Part shown: one piece after another, positions 26,184-35,281 of the stretch
Layout of the letters: each line of letters begins with the position of its first letter
Position numbering within the stretch: position 1 is the first letter of the stretch
Source: Aromatoleum bremense
Lineage (GTDB): Bacteria; Pseudomonadota; Gammaproteobacteria; Burkholderiales; Rhodocyclaceae
NCBI RefSeq assembly: GCF_017894365.1
Contig: NZ_CP059467.1
Span: 2,914,001-2,978,000, forward strand
Direction of reading: 5' to 3'
Length of the DNA stretch: 64,000 nucleotides
Notes under the pieces: generated by a model
Database searches by the model: none
Told to the model about the DNA's origin: nothing
The model's input: the letters and a program-made list of their open reading frames with translations, nothing else
Program-made: the position numbers and the translations under genes

Positions 26184-29100
26184 TCATGCGACGCGCGCGC
26201 GCCGCCGCAGCACCGGATCCTTCTCCATCCACTTGCGCAGTTCCGCCCACAAGCGCGCGACCTCCATTGGGTGATCCTCGGCAAGGTCGTACGTGCATCC
26301 CGGATCCGCTTCAACATCGTAGAGCGCCAGCAGCATGCCCGACTCGAGCGGTTGATACACCAGCTTCCAGCGCCCGTCGCGCACCATGCGGTCCTTCGCG
26401 AGCAAGACGATGTCGTGGTACTCGGACTTGATCGCGAGCGTCCCGCTGGCATCGTCAGGCACGTCGAGCAGTTGCAGCAAGTCCGGGTAGCTCAGGTGCC
26501 GGGGCGGCAGGCCCGGCACCGGCGTGATCCAGATGCCGGTCTCGTTGTACGCCTTCAGTTTCAGGTCGAACGCGGGATCGAGCATCGCCGGGACGAGCGA
26601 CGAACCGTCACATTTGACCGACGGCGCCTGCAGCAGGTCGAGCAACGTCGGGACGAGGTCGATCGTGCGCACCACCTGGTCGACCCGTTGCCCGCCCGGT
26701 TGCCGCGGGTCGGCGATGACCAGTGGAATGCGCGCGCTGAAGTCGCCGAGCGCCGAGTTGCCCTGGCCCCATGTGCCGTGTTCGAAAAATTCCATGCCGT
26801 GATCGCTGTAGAGCACGACGATGGTGTTCTCGGTGAGGCCGCTGGCCTCCAGATGGCGCATCGTCCGGCCCACTTCGTCGTCGAACTGTGCGACGCAACC
26901 GTCGTAAAGATCGAGGATCTGGTCGAGATCGAATTCCTCGCGCGGTTCGCCCTGGCGGCGGATGATCTCGAACGGCTCGGTCAGCCGCGCCATGGCGAAC
27001 TTCGATTCTCCAGCGTAGGCGGGGTTCGCATGGCGGACGTAGTACGGAAATTCGGATGCGAACGGCGGATGGGTGGTCGAATAGAACAGGTTCAGCAGGA
27101 ACGGCTCGGCGGTTGCCGCGAGGCGCGAAATCATCCGCCGCCCGCGCCTTCCGAGTTGCATGGTCTGGGGTACGCCGCCGAGGTAATACAGCTCGGGGAA
27201 CAGCAGCCGGCCGATGCGGTTATGCAGGAAAAGCGAAAGAAACAGCCGGATATCCTTCGGCCCCTGACGGATCAGGTACTTCAGGTTCCACTGATCGTCC
27301 GGCAGGTCGAGGATGTCGAAGCCGAGCGAGAATTTGCCGAGATCGGCGCCGCACCAATCCGACATCGCTGCGGTGCGATAGCCGAGTGCCCCCAGGATGC
27401 TCGGCAAGGTGGGCAGGTCGAGTTTGGTTTCCTCGTTCGATACAAAGTTGTCGCGTATTCCGTGGGTATGTGGCCAAGTGCCGGTCAGCATCGAAATCAG
27501 GCTGGGTGCGGTACGGGCGCAGGGCACATAGCAGGCGCCGAAGCGGGTGCCGCGGGCGGCCAGCGCGTCGATGTTCGGCGTGAGCGACTGGCCTCCGCGG
27601 CGCGCACCGACACGATCGGCCCGCAGGGTGTCCGAGCCGATCATCAGCACGTTCGGTGTACCGTCGCGGCGCGGTTGCAGCGCGGGAGCATCGGGTTCCC
27701 GCAGCGCGAACACCAGGATTCCCAGATAGCCGGCGGTCACGCTCGCGAGGGCGGCAGCCATCGTCGACGCGCCGCGGGCCGCAAGCAGCAGGACGAGTGT
27801 ACCGCACAACAGCGCGACGGCGCTGCTTGCGACCATCGCGGCCCGGCGTAGTCCGCGTACCGACAGCAGCCCCCATAGCCGCTGGAGGTGGGCGCTGCGG
27901 TACTGCCATGACGCGACGATCAGCCCCGGATTGTGGGCGAGTGTATAGCAGACGCAGTAGCCGGTGGCGAGGGCGAGGCTGAGGGCGGCCGCCAAGGTGG
28001 CGAGGAAGGGGTTATGGTGCACTGCAAACGCGTCGGCGGCAGCCACTGTCAGCAACGAGCCGGGTAACGAGGCAAACAATCCGACAGCGAACGTCCACAA
28101 GCCGAGGCGCAGCATCGCGAACGGGACGTAGGATCGATAGCGGTGCATGATTTCGTCGCGCATGCGCGGACCGGACTGCGAGAAATCGACGATCGACTTC
28201 ACCAGCAGCGCGATCGTCAGCACGAGCGCGACGATGACTGCGGGCACGATTGCATCGCCGAAGCGTGAGCCCGCCATCCATCCCGCGAACGCGAACGCTC
28301 CGGCACCGGCGAGGCCCGCCAGTGCCACCCTGTTCTGGCCCGGCAAGCGGGACAGGCGTGCGCGTCGGCGGCGGCGCGACTCGGCTTCGTGCATTCCGCT
28401 CATCTCGCCGAGCGAGGATGCGAGCCGCACCAGGTAAAAGCGGGTTGCCTGCGCGCGCAGCACCAGCCCGCTGCGTAGCGCATAGCCGGCAACCTTCCGC
28501 CACATGTAGAGCGGCACTCCGCCTTCGGTACGGCGGAAGCGCATCACCGACTTCGAGCGTTGGAATCCCTTGCGCATCAGATACGAAAGGGTCAGGCGTT
28601 CGCCATCAACATAGTGATACTGCACGATCTGCGGGGCGTAATGCAGGATGGCACCGCCACGCATCGCGCGCCGGACCCATTCGAGATCCTCCGCACCCCC
28701 CAGATCGTGTCCAGTGGGGCCGAGTTCGGTCAGGAACGGCCCCGTCGTCTGCAACACGTCGCGCCGTGCGACGAGATTTCCTCCGCCCGGTATTCCGCCA
28801 TCGAGATCCACCCGGATCGGCGTGTCGCCCTGATCGTAACGCGGCACCGGTAGCGGGTAGATGCGGTACGGACCGTCATCGTGGACCCACGCCGGTTCGC
28901 TGCCGTCCCAATCGGGCAGGATACGGCCGCAGATCAGGTCCGCGTCGGGCCAGCTGCGCGCCGCGTCGGCCACTCCGACAAGATATCCGGCGTCGACGCG
29001 ATGGTCGTCGTCGACGAACGCCACCACCGGGTCCTTGAGCATCGGCAATGCGCGGTTGAGGGCATGCGATTTCCCGGGAGTCGGTTCGGCGATCCAGTCG

Positions 29101-29318
29101 AGCGGCAACAGTCCGGGCCCTTCGCGGCCTGCGCAGTAGCCGGCGAGAAAGTCATGCGTGCCGTCGGTGCACGCATTGGCGACGACGAACAGGCGGACGC
29201 ATGCATTTGCCGGTCGGTTCGCGGCATTGAGTGACGCGATCGCCCGGGACAGCAGCTCGACCCGATTGTAGGTGCAGATCAGCACCGAGATTTGCAGCGG
29301 ATCGGCGAACATGCTCAT
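26184..29318 (-). CDS. Glycosyltransferase family 2 - membrane region - sulfatase-like fusion
   Basis: A 1044 aa protein of three parts. Residues about 8-300 are a GT2 glycosyltransferase (SVLICTYNR, FVDDDHRVD, GGAEDLEWVRR). Residues about 328-545 hold roughly six to eight transmembrane segments. Residues about 555-1044 form an alkaline-phosphatase-superfamily sulfatase-like domain (NVLMIGSDTLRADRVG, LLNLFYSTTHPPF, YSDHGMEFFEHGTWGQG). At the sulfatase active-site motif the Cys/Ser is replaced by Thr603 (RTAPSLISMLTG) and the Arg by Leu, as in phospho- or other transferases of this superfamily rather than classical sulfatases. The ATG at 29318 overlaps the upstream stop by 4 nt. The topology predicts cytoplasmic sugar transfer and periplasmic hydrolase or transferase activity in one chain. 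Confidence 0.85.
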   Translation of the reverse strand: MSMFADPLQISVLICTYNRVELLSRAIASLNAANRPANACVRLFVVANACTDGTHDFLAGYCAGREGPGLLPLDWIAEPTPGKSHALNRALPMLKDPVVAFVDDDHRVDAGYLVGVADAARSWPDADLICGRILPDWDGSEPAWVHDDGPYRIYPLPVPRYDQGDTPIRVDLDGGIPGGGNLVARRDVLQTTGPFLTELGPTGHDLGGAEDLEWVRRAMRGGAILHYAPQIVQYHYVDGERLTLSYLMRKGFQRSKSVMRFRRTEGGVPLYMWRKVAGYALRSGLVLRAQATRFYLVRLASSLGEMSGMHEAESRRRRRARLSRLPGQNRVALAGLAGAGAFAFAGWMAGSRFGDAIVPAVIVALVLTIALLVKSIVDFSQSGPRMRDEIMHRYRSYVPFAMLRLGLWTFAVGLFASLPGSLLTVAAADAFAVHHNPFLATLAAALSLALATGYCVCYTLAHNPGLIVASWQYRSAHLQRLWGLLSVRGLRRAAMVASSAVALLCGTLVLLLAARGASTMAAALASVTAGYLGILVFALREPDAPALQPRRDGTPNVLMIGSDTLRADRVGARRGGQSLTPNIDALAARGTRFGACYVPCARTAPSLISMLTGTWPHTHGIRDNFVSNEETKLDLPTLPSILGALGYRTAAMSDWCGADLGKFSLGFDILDLPDDQWNLKYLIRQGPKDIRLFLSLFLHNRIGRLLFPELYYLGGVPQTMQLGRRGRRMISRLAATAEPFLLNLFYSTTHPPFASEFPYYVRHANPAYAGESKFAMARLTEPFEIIRRQGEPREEFDLDQILDLYDGCVAQFDDEVGRTMRHLEASGLTENTIVVLYSDHGMEFFEHGTWGQGNSALGDFSARIPLVIADPRQPGGQRVDQVVRTIDLVPTLLDLLQAPSVKCDGSSLVPAMLDPAFDLKLKAYNETGIWITPVPGLPPRHLSYPDLLQLLDVPDDASGTLAIKSEYHDIVLLAKDRMVRDGRWKLVYQPLESGMLLALYDVEADPGCTYDLAEDHPMEVARLWAELRKWMEKDPVLRRRARVA

Positions 29319-30211
29319 ATCGGCCGGTTGCGAAGCATCGCGACGAGCAGGCTCGCCATCAGGCGTCCGCGGCTCAGCGGCGCGATGCACAGTCCGGTCA
29401 GCGCGTCGCGGAGCGCCCGGCCGCGGCGCTGCGTCCGCCACGCCCATTTTGCGTAATCCGAAAGCATGCCCGCATAGGCATGGCGCCAGAACGCGCCGCG
29501 CTTGCCCGGCGGCAGCAGGTGCCGGTTCTTGCGCATCACGGTAATCGCGGCGTTGCGCATCACATCGAGGTTACCGCTCATGCTGTCGGGGCGCTTCAGG
29601 ATGACCGCGAGGGGGGCCGCGATGCAGGCATAGCCGCCGACCGCCGCGAGCCGCATCCACATGTCGATGTCTTCGAGGCTGTGCAGGCTCTCGTCGAAGC
29701 CGCCCGTCCGGTCGAGGGCGTCTCGCCGCGCGAGCACGGCCGATCCGCTACCGGCGACGAACGCATTGACGGCGAAGATCGCCTCGAGCGCGGTGTCCGT
29801 GTCGCCGCGGCAACGCCACTCGCCGAGCGCTTCCCCGTCCGGGCCCTCGATCCTTGCCGCGGTCGAGCAGAATGCCAGTTCGGGCCGCGACCGCATCAGG
29901 GCGACCTGCCGCTCCAGCTTGTCCGCCAGCCACCAGTCGTCGGCGTCGAGGAACGCAACATAGCGCCCGCGCGCGGCCCGGATGCCGGCGTTGCGCGCGC
30001 TGCTCAAGCCGCCATTCGACTTCGACAGCACATGCAGAGCGTCGCCGTAGCGGGACAGCACGGCGCCGGTGCCGTCGGTGCTGCCGTCGTCGACGACGAT
30101 CAGCTCGAAGTCGCGGAAACGCTGCGCGAAGACGCTTTCGACCGCGCGGGCGATGCACCAGGCGGCGTTGTACGCGGGGATCACGACACTGACCGTTTGG
30201 GCTTCAGTCAT
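29315..30211 (-). CDS. Glycosyltransferase family 2
   Basis: GT-A fold glycosyltransferase of 298 aa with the VSVVIPAYNAA start, the VDDGSTDGT nucleotide-binding motif, and the DXD-type motif in AFLDADDWW. It probably adds one sugar of the repeat unit at the cytoplasmic membrane face. It overlaps the sulfotransferase gene upstream by 8 nt and the GT2-sulfatase fusion downstream by 4 nt, so the three are co-translated. The sugar specificity cannot be told. Confidence 0.9.
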   Translation of the reverse strand: MTEAQTVSVVIPAYNAAWCIARAVESVFAQRFRDFELIVVDDGSTDGTGAVLSRYGDALHVLSKSNGGLSSARNAGIRAARGRYVAFLDADDWWLADKLERQVALMRSRPELAFCSTAARIEGPDGEALGEWRCRGDTDTALEAIFAVNAFVAGSGSAVLARRDALDRTGGFDESLHSLEDIDMWMRLAAVGGYACIAAPLAVILKRPDSMSGNLDVMRNAAITVMRKNRHLLPPGKRGAFWRHAYAGMLSDYAKWAWRTQRRGRALRDALTGLCIAPLSRGRLMASLLVAMLRNRPI

Positions 30212-31154
30212 TCGGGTCGTAGCCCAGTTCGCGCATCATCGGCGCAATCATCGGCAGGATCCTTTCGATGGCCTGCGGGTTGTGCGCCTTCCATTTATGC
30301 TTCTTGGGCGCACCCTTGACGATACTTGTCGGCCGGCTCGCGAGGCTGGCGCAGCGCTCCGTCATGGACGTGTCGAAGGGTACGTCGAGGCGCTCGAAGA
30401 GGTCGCGAAACATGTCGACCGGGCGCTCGAAGAGGTCTTCGTAGCGCAGCACGATCCACTGCTGCGGCGGGATCGCGCGCGCCGCGTCGAGCGCGAGGCG
30501 GTTCGCCGTGAGCCATTGATACGCGCACACTTCCTCGAGGCTCGCGCGGTTGTGGTCGCGCCAGCCCGGCGGCAGGAAGAAATGCCATTCGCGGAACTCG
30601 CCGGCATTGATCGCAACCGGCTCCGGCGACGGGCCGAAAAACTGTTCAAGGCCGAAGCCGCCGTCGCTGCGGCCGAGGCGCCAGCCGTCGATCATCGAGC
30701 TGACGTTGTCGCGGCCGTCGCGCTGGATGAACACGAATTTCGCGTGCGGGAACAGCGCATGCAGATACCCGACCCGCAGCGTGTTGATGCAGGTCTTGTC
30801 GAGCACTGGCCCGGCCCCGAGGCGCGCATAGAAGTGCGCGAGCGCGCGGTCGCGGTGCTGCGGCTGGGCATCGACGACGACGGCCGCTTCCGACGCCCAG
30901 CCGTTCGTCAGCGGACCATGCAGACTGTTCCAGAACTGCGGGATTTCGTAATCGAAATGCAGGAAATGGCCGGATGCCGCGATCGTCTCGAATGTCACCG
31001 TCGTCCCCGAGCGCGAACAGCCGATGACGAATACCGGGTCGGGCATGTCCGGCTGCAGCACGGTGAAGGCCGCTTCGCGCACCCGATGGCGGGCCGCGGT
31101 GAGGTTCTTGGCGCGGATTTCCGGGTCGGCGAGTTTGGCGAGTTTGTCGAACAT
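30204..31154 (-). CDS. Sulfotransferase family protein
   Basis: Second putative PAPS-dependent sulfotransferase, 316 aa. The 5'-phosphosulfate loop is GCSRSGTT at residues 45-52, and the 3'-phosphate site lies at about 141-155 (FVFIQRDGRDNVSSM). A CAYQWLTANR and VLRYEDLFERP segment follows, as in other carbohydrate sulfotransferases. It sits between two glycosyltransferase genes in the minus-strand cluster. A glycan acceptor is therefore likely, and the neighbouring fusion protein may act on the same sulfated or related group. The start ATG at 31154 follows the previous gene by 20 nt. Confidence 0.83.
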   Translation of the reverse strand: MFDKLAKLADPEIRAKNLTAARHRVREAAFTVLQPDMPDPVFVIGCSRSGTTVTFETIAASGHFLHFDYEIPQFWNSLHGPLTNGWASEAAVVVDAQPQHRDRALAHFYARLGAGPVLDKTCINTLRVGYLHALFPHAKFVFIQRDGRDNVSSMIDGWRLGRSDGGFGLEQFFGPSPEPVAINAGEFREWHFFLPPGWRDHNRASLEEVCAYQWLTANRLALDAARAIPPQQWIVLRYEDLFERPVDMFRDLFERLDVPFDTSMTERCASLASRPTSIVKGAPKKHKWKAHNPQAIERILPMIAPMMRELGYDPND

Positions 31155-31174
31155 GAGGCGACCTGTTTAGCGAA

Positions 31175-32254
31175 TCACCCCAGGGTTTCGAGGTAGAGGT
31201 GCTCCAGCTTTTGCACGGGAGCCTGGATGAACGATTTTTCGACGGCCTGGTAGGCTCGCTCGCCCAGCGCGGCCCGCTCGGCCGGGTGGTCGATCAGCTG
31301 CCGAATGTGGCGCACCAATGCTGCAAAATCGTCACGCTCGAAGAGCAGCCCGTTGACCCCGTCCTGGATGATCTCCGGGGTGCCGCCGGTGCGGCTGGCG
31401 ATGATCGGCTTTCTTGCCGCCGCTGACTCGAACAGCACCATCGCGCAAGGTTCTTCCCACTGCGAGGGCATCACCAGGATGTCGGCGCTGGCGTAGATGT
31501 TCTCCGGGTCGGAACGAAAGCCCACGTAGTTTATCGCCGGGTTGGCGGCGACCGCCGCGTTGAATCGGGCGATAAATTCCGGATCCTTGTCCTTGGTTTC
31601 GCCGGCGATCATGAACTTGACTTTCGGGTTGTCGAGTGCCTCGGGCAGCCGCAGAAACATCTCGACGCCCTTGATGCTCTTGATCTGGCCTAGAAAGCCG
31701 ATGACGATGTCGGACTCGGCAAAGCCGAGTTCCTGGCGGATCGACCGTCCGTGGCCGAAACGTGCCACGTCGGCGATATTGTGCACCACGGAAATCGATT
31801 TCCCCCCGAACGGAGTGTGTTCGGCGACGAATCTGGAGACGGCGATGACACCCTGCACAAAGCGGAGGAACGGCGTAACGCTCTTGCTCACAATGTGGTA
31901 GTGCACGAGCACCGGTGTGCCGAGGATGCGGGCGGCGATCAGCTCGGGGGGCTTCCAGCCTAGCGAGCCGCCGTTGAGGTGAATCAGATCGACCTTCTGC
32001 TCGCGCAGAAATGCTATCGCTTGGAAGACGTCGAGGACGAACTTGAAAGGATTGCCGTTCCAGTCCTGCTTCGGGCGTACGGCCGTCGCGATGCCCAGTT
32101 CGGCGAGTTTTTCGAGCAGCTTGCCGGGTTTGGTCACGACCACCAGCGGGTCGAATTTCTGCCGATCGACGCGGACTATGAAATTGAGCAACGCGCGGCT
32201 TGCCCCTCCCCAGTCCTCATAGGTTCCCAGGAAATAACAGATACGCCTGCGCAT
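31175..32254 (-). CDS. Glycosyltransferase family 4
   Basis: GT-B glycosyltransferase, 359 aa. Visible features are the CYFLGTYEDWGGASRALLN opening, IHLNGGSLGWKP, the central FLGQIKSIKGVEMF loop and the donor-site WEEPCAMVLFESAAARKPII. It is somewhat less GC-rich and more Lys/Ile-rich than its neighbours, which may hint at separate acquisition, although this is an impression by eye. It lies 27 nt after a GT2 gene in the minus-strand polysaccharide operon. The sugar is unknown. Confidence 0.88.
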   Translation of the reverse strand: MRRRICYFLGTYEDWGGASRALLNFIVRVDRQKFDPLVVVTKPGKLLEKLAELGIATAVRPKQDWNGNPFKFVLDVFQAIAFLREQKVDLIHLNGGSLGWKPPELIAARILGTPVLVHYHIVSKSVTPFLRFVQGVIAVSRFVAEHTPFGGKSISVVHNIADVARFGHGRSIRQELGFAESDIVIGFLGQIKSIKGVEMFLRLPEALDNPKVKFMIAGETKDKDPEFIARFNAAVAANPAINYVGFRSDPENIYASADILVMPSQWEEPCAMVLFESAAARKPIIASRTGGTPEIIQDGVNGLLFERDDFAALVRHIRQLIDHPAERAALGERAYQAVEKSFIQAPVQKLEHLYLETLG

Positions 32255-32281
32255 TCAATTTCTCCACGGTCGGGTGTCGGG

Positions 32282-33202
32282 TCAAGTCTTGCCGCGCTGT
32301 CCGTAGCCGACGAGGCAGCCGAGCGCATTCGTCGCGTTCATCGCCTGGCGCAGCGCGCCGGGGCGCTGCGTGACCTGCATGCGCAGGGCGTCGAGGGTCT
32401 GGCGCAGGAACTGCGAGACGAGGAACGGCGGAACGCCGAGCACGGTGCGCGGGTAGGCCGGCAACTGATAGCGGCCGCGGCGCAGTCCGGCGCGGTAATG
32501 GAGCTTGAGGAAATACCCGCGCTGCAGCCGCCACGGCTCGACGGAGTGCAGCACCGCCATGCCCGGGCAGTAGCGCATCGGGATCTTCCGTTCGAGCAAT
32601 GTGCGGAACATGATCGCATCCGAGCCGCCGCCGACGACGTTGCCCTTGCGGTCGTAACGCTTGTCGAACCTGAGGTCGGGATCGTCACGGAAGATCTTCA
32701 TCGCGTAGGCGACGTTCGCGGTCCAGATCGGAGTCGACGTGTCCTCGATCCAGAACGCTTCCTCGCCGTGGTCGACGGCCGCGAGGAAGCCGAGCAGTTC
32801 GTCGCCGAGCCACGCGGGGCGCGGGTAATGCGAAAAATCCATTTCCACCCGGCCGCCGGCGCACTGTGCGCCTTCGTCGAGGATTGCACGCGCCGCGGCG
32901 TCGAGCAGGCCGGGCAGCGGCGTCTCGTCGTCGTCGATGAACACCATGATGTCGCTGCCGAGCGATTCTTCGATTGCGCGGTTGCGCGCGGCGACGATGC
33001 CCTGGGTGGTTTCGGTGACCCAGCGCAGCGTCGGACCGGGTAGTTCTGCGAGGCGCGCGAGCACCTCCTCGGTCGCGTCGTTGCTGTTGTTATTGACGGC
33101 GAGGATCTCGAATGGAAGCGGGCAGGCTTGCACGCGCATCGCGGCGACGAGCTTGTCGAGACGATCCGCGCGGTTGTAGGTACAGAAGGCGAATGTCAGC
33201 AT
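32282..33202 (-). CDS. Glycosyltransferase family 2
   Basis: GT-A glycosyltransferase of 306 aa. It has LTFAFCTYNRADRL, the VNNNSNDAT nucleotide site, FIDDDETP as the metal-binding DXD motif, and a GGGSDAIMFRTLLER acceptor-side motif. The C-terminal region with GYFLKLHYRAGLRRGRY resembles glycosyltransferases often annotated in exosortase or O-antigen clusters. About 100 nt separate it from the upstream gene. Specific function unknown. Confidence 0.88.
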   Translation of the reverse strand: MLTFAFCTYNRADRLDKLVAAMRVQACPLPFEILAVNNNSNDATEEVLARLAELPGPTLRWVTETTQGIVAARNRAIEESLGSDIMVFIDDDETPLPGLLDAAARAILDEGAQCAGGRVEMDFSHYPRPAWLGDELLGFLAAVDHGEEAFWIEDTSTPIWTANVAYAMKIFRDDPDLRFDKRYDRKGNVVGGGSDAIMFRTLLERKIPMRYCPGMAVLHSVEPWRLQRGYFLKLHYRAGLRRGRYQLPAYPRTVLGVPPFLVSQFLRQTLDALRMQVTQRPGALRQAMNATNALGCLVGYGQRGKT

Positions 33203-33302
33203 GATCAGGCGTGTCGACCGTTGAAGAATGATTCTGCCAGTGCCGCGCTGGGCACGGATGTGACGCGTCGCCCGAGCGGATCGGATTGCGGCCCAGCGCC
33301 GT

Positions 33303-34253
33303 TCATGTGCCGCTCCGCGCTTCCTTCGTTTCGAGCGCGCGGATCAGCCGGCGATGCAGCGATTCGGGGAGCAGCGACGGAAGCATGTACTTCCAGTCCT
33401 GCGCGGTGCCGTAGCGCTCCTTCATGACCGCGCGAAAGATCGTGCGGGCCGCCTTCAGGTCGCGCTTCCAGTAGCACTCAAAGCCGCGCCTGAGCAATTC
33501 GCCGGCCGTCAACTCGCGTATCCGCTCGACCCCGAGCCTGTCCGCGAGAGCCGGATTCGCGTCAAGGAACTTCTGCTGCGCACGCCAGTGATTGAGCGCG
33601 ATCCGCGCGCGGTTCTTCGTGATCTGTTCACCGGCATGGTGATGATAGTAGGCCAGCACGCGCGGCACCCGGATCAGGCGGTGGACCGTCCCGAGGCGCA
33701 GCCACAGGTCATAGTCCATGCACGAACTGAGTCTTTCGTCGAAGCCTCCGCTTACGCGGATCGCTTCTGCAGACGCCAGCGCCGCGTGGATCGGCCAGCG
33801 GCAACCGCCGAGCAGCGCCTCGACCTTATGCCCGTCCTCATAGTCGGGCGGCACGAACGGCGTGTCGCGCCCGCCGCCGAGCCCGAGGTTCTGCCAGCCG
33901 CAGTAGGCAAGATCGTGGCCGGATGCATTCTGCAGCGCCGCCTGCATCGATTCGAGGAATTCGGGGTGCCAAGTGTCGTCCGCGTCGAGAAACGCGATGT
34001 AGTCGCCGCGCGCCTCGCGCAGTGCATGGTTGCGCGCCGCGGCGGCTCCGGCATTCGCTTGGCGGTAACCCCGGATGCGTGGCTCGACGTTCGCGAGGCG
34101 CTGCAGTTCGTGCCACGAATTGTCGTTCGACCCGTCATCGACGATGACCAGTTCCCAGTTCCCGAGCGTCTGCGCCAGTACGCTGCCGACGCTGCGCGCG
34201 AGGTGTGGCGCGGCGTTGTAGCAGGGCATGACGATGGAAGTCAGCGCGCTCAT
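33303..34253 (-). CDS. Glycosyltransferase family 2
   Basis: GT-A glycosyltransferase, 316 aa, with TSIVMPCYNAAPHLA, VDDGSNDNS and AFLDADDTWHPEF, then FDERLSSCMDYDLWLRLG. The ATG at 34253 (giving MSALTSIVMP) overlaps the methyltransferase stop by 4 nt and is chosen over a 28-residue upstream extension that lies inside that gene. It is part of the minus-strand polysaccharide operon. The sugar added is not predictable. Confidence 0.9.
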   Translation of the reverse strand: MSALTSIVMPCYNAAPHLARSVGSVLAQTLGNWELVIVDDGSNDNSWHELQRLANVEPRIRGYRQANAGAAAARNHALREARGDYIAFLDADDTWHPEFLESMQAALQNASGHDLAYCGWQNLGLGGGRDTPFVPPDYEDGHKVEALLGGCRWPIHAALASAEAIRVSGGFDERLSSCMDYDLWLRLGTVHRLIRVPRVLAYYHHHAGEQITKNRARIALNHWRAQQKFLDANPALADRLGVERIRELTAGELLRRGFECYWKRDLKAARTIFRAVMKERYGTAQDWKYMLPSLLPESLHRRLIRALETKEARSGT

Positions 34254-35263
34254 GTGCGAACCTTTCCTGCCACCAGGCGCCACAGCAGCGGCGTCTTCCC
34301 CAGGCATTGATGTAGCGCGCTCGATACGTTCTTCCACGTCAGGGTGGGATATTTGAAGGCGCGGACCAGTTGCTGAATCGGGCCGGGCTGCGTCAGGCGC
34401 AACGCGGCGCTGGCGCTGCGTTCATAGCGCACGGCCACGGAGCCGTGTTCTGCGCGACCGGCGCGGGCGCGGATCGCCAGGCCGGGTGCGCCGTTTTCCG
34501 TCGTATACAGCCCTTCTTCGCACGCGATGACGCGATAGTTCGCACGTTCGAGCAGGATGCGCAGGGAGTCGACAGTGAAGTAATTGACGTGGGTGACCGG
34601 TTCGCTGGGTAGCGGCGCCCCTTTCCATATCTCGAGCGGCACCTCCACATAGAAGATTCCTCCGGGAGCCAAATGATTGCGCAGGGCATCGACGACGCCG
34701 TAAGGGGCAGCCAGGTGTTCGAGAACGTGGCTGCAGACGATCAAGTCGAACTTCATCGCTGCCGGTATATCGCTCAGCTGGCTACCGAGATGGCGGATAT
34801 GCGGGAGCTTCGTCCCCGGATAATCGATCAGATAGCAATGGTGCCCGCGGGTGAGGAATGCCTTCATGAGCCGTCCGTTGCCGCCGCCGAAATCCAGGAT
34901 CGAGGCGTCCGGAGCAAGCGCGCCACCGACGCGCTCGAAAAGATCCTGCGAGCGCTTGTCATCGCTGAGCAGCGTTTCGGAAATTTCGTGCTGTGTGACG
35001 TCGTCGCCGGCAAGAAAGGCATATTTTCGATTGATGTCATGCTCGTCCGGGCGCGGGGCATAACAGATGAAACCGCACTTTTCGCACAGTACCGACGTCA
35101 ACGTTACGGTCGGTGTGCCGGGAAACCAGACGTTGAACAGGACCTCCAGGCGTTTGCGCGTGTAGGGGGAAAGCTTGGAGGTTTCAACAGTCCGATAGGT
35201 TCGTGAACCGACGGTTTTCCAGGAAATCGAGCTGCAAACGGGGCAGCTTGGATTGCTCTGCAT
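34250..35263 (-). CDS. Class I SAM-dependent methyltransferase with N-terminal zinc-binding segment
   Basis: A 337 aa methyltransferase. The N-terminus has paired cysteines CPVC and CEKCG that probably bind zinc, as in sugar C- or O-methyltransferases of nucleotide-sugar pathways. The SAM-binding motif I is ILDFGGGNGRL, followed by FDLIVCSHVLEHLAAP and a GGIFYVEVPLE strand. It probably methylates a sugar or glycan of this cluster. It lies 18 nt after the deacetylase gene and is coupled (ATGA) to the following glycosyltransferase. Confidence 0.85.
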   Translation of the reverse strand: MQSNPSCPVCSSISWKTVGSRTYRTVETSKLSPYTRKRLEVLFNVWFPGTPTVTLTSVLCEKCGFICYAPRPDEHDINRKYAFLAGDDVTQHEISETLLSDDKRSQDLFERVGGALAPDASILDFGGGNGRLMKAFLTRGHHCYLIDYPGTKLPHIRHLGSQLSDIPAAMKFDLIVCSHVLEHLAAPYGVVDALRNHLAPGGIFYVEVPLEIWKGAPLPSEPVTHVNYFTVDSLRILLERANYRVIACEEGLYTTENGAPGLAIRARAGRAEHGSVAVRYERSASAALRLTQPGPIQQLVRAFKYPTLTWKNVSSALHQCLGKTPLLWRLVAGKVRT

Positions 35264-35281
35264 TGACGAAACCTCCGCGTA

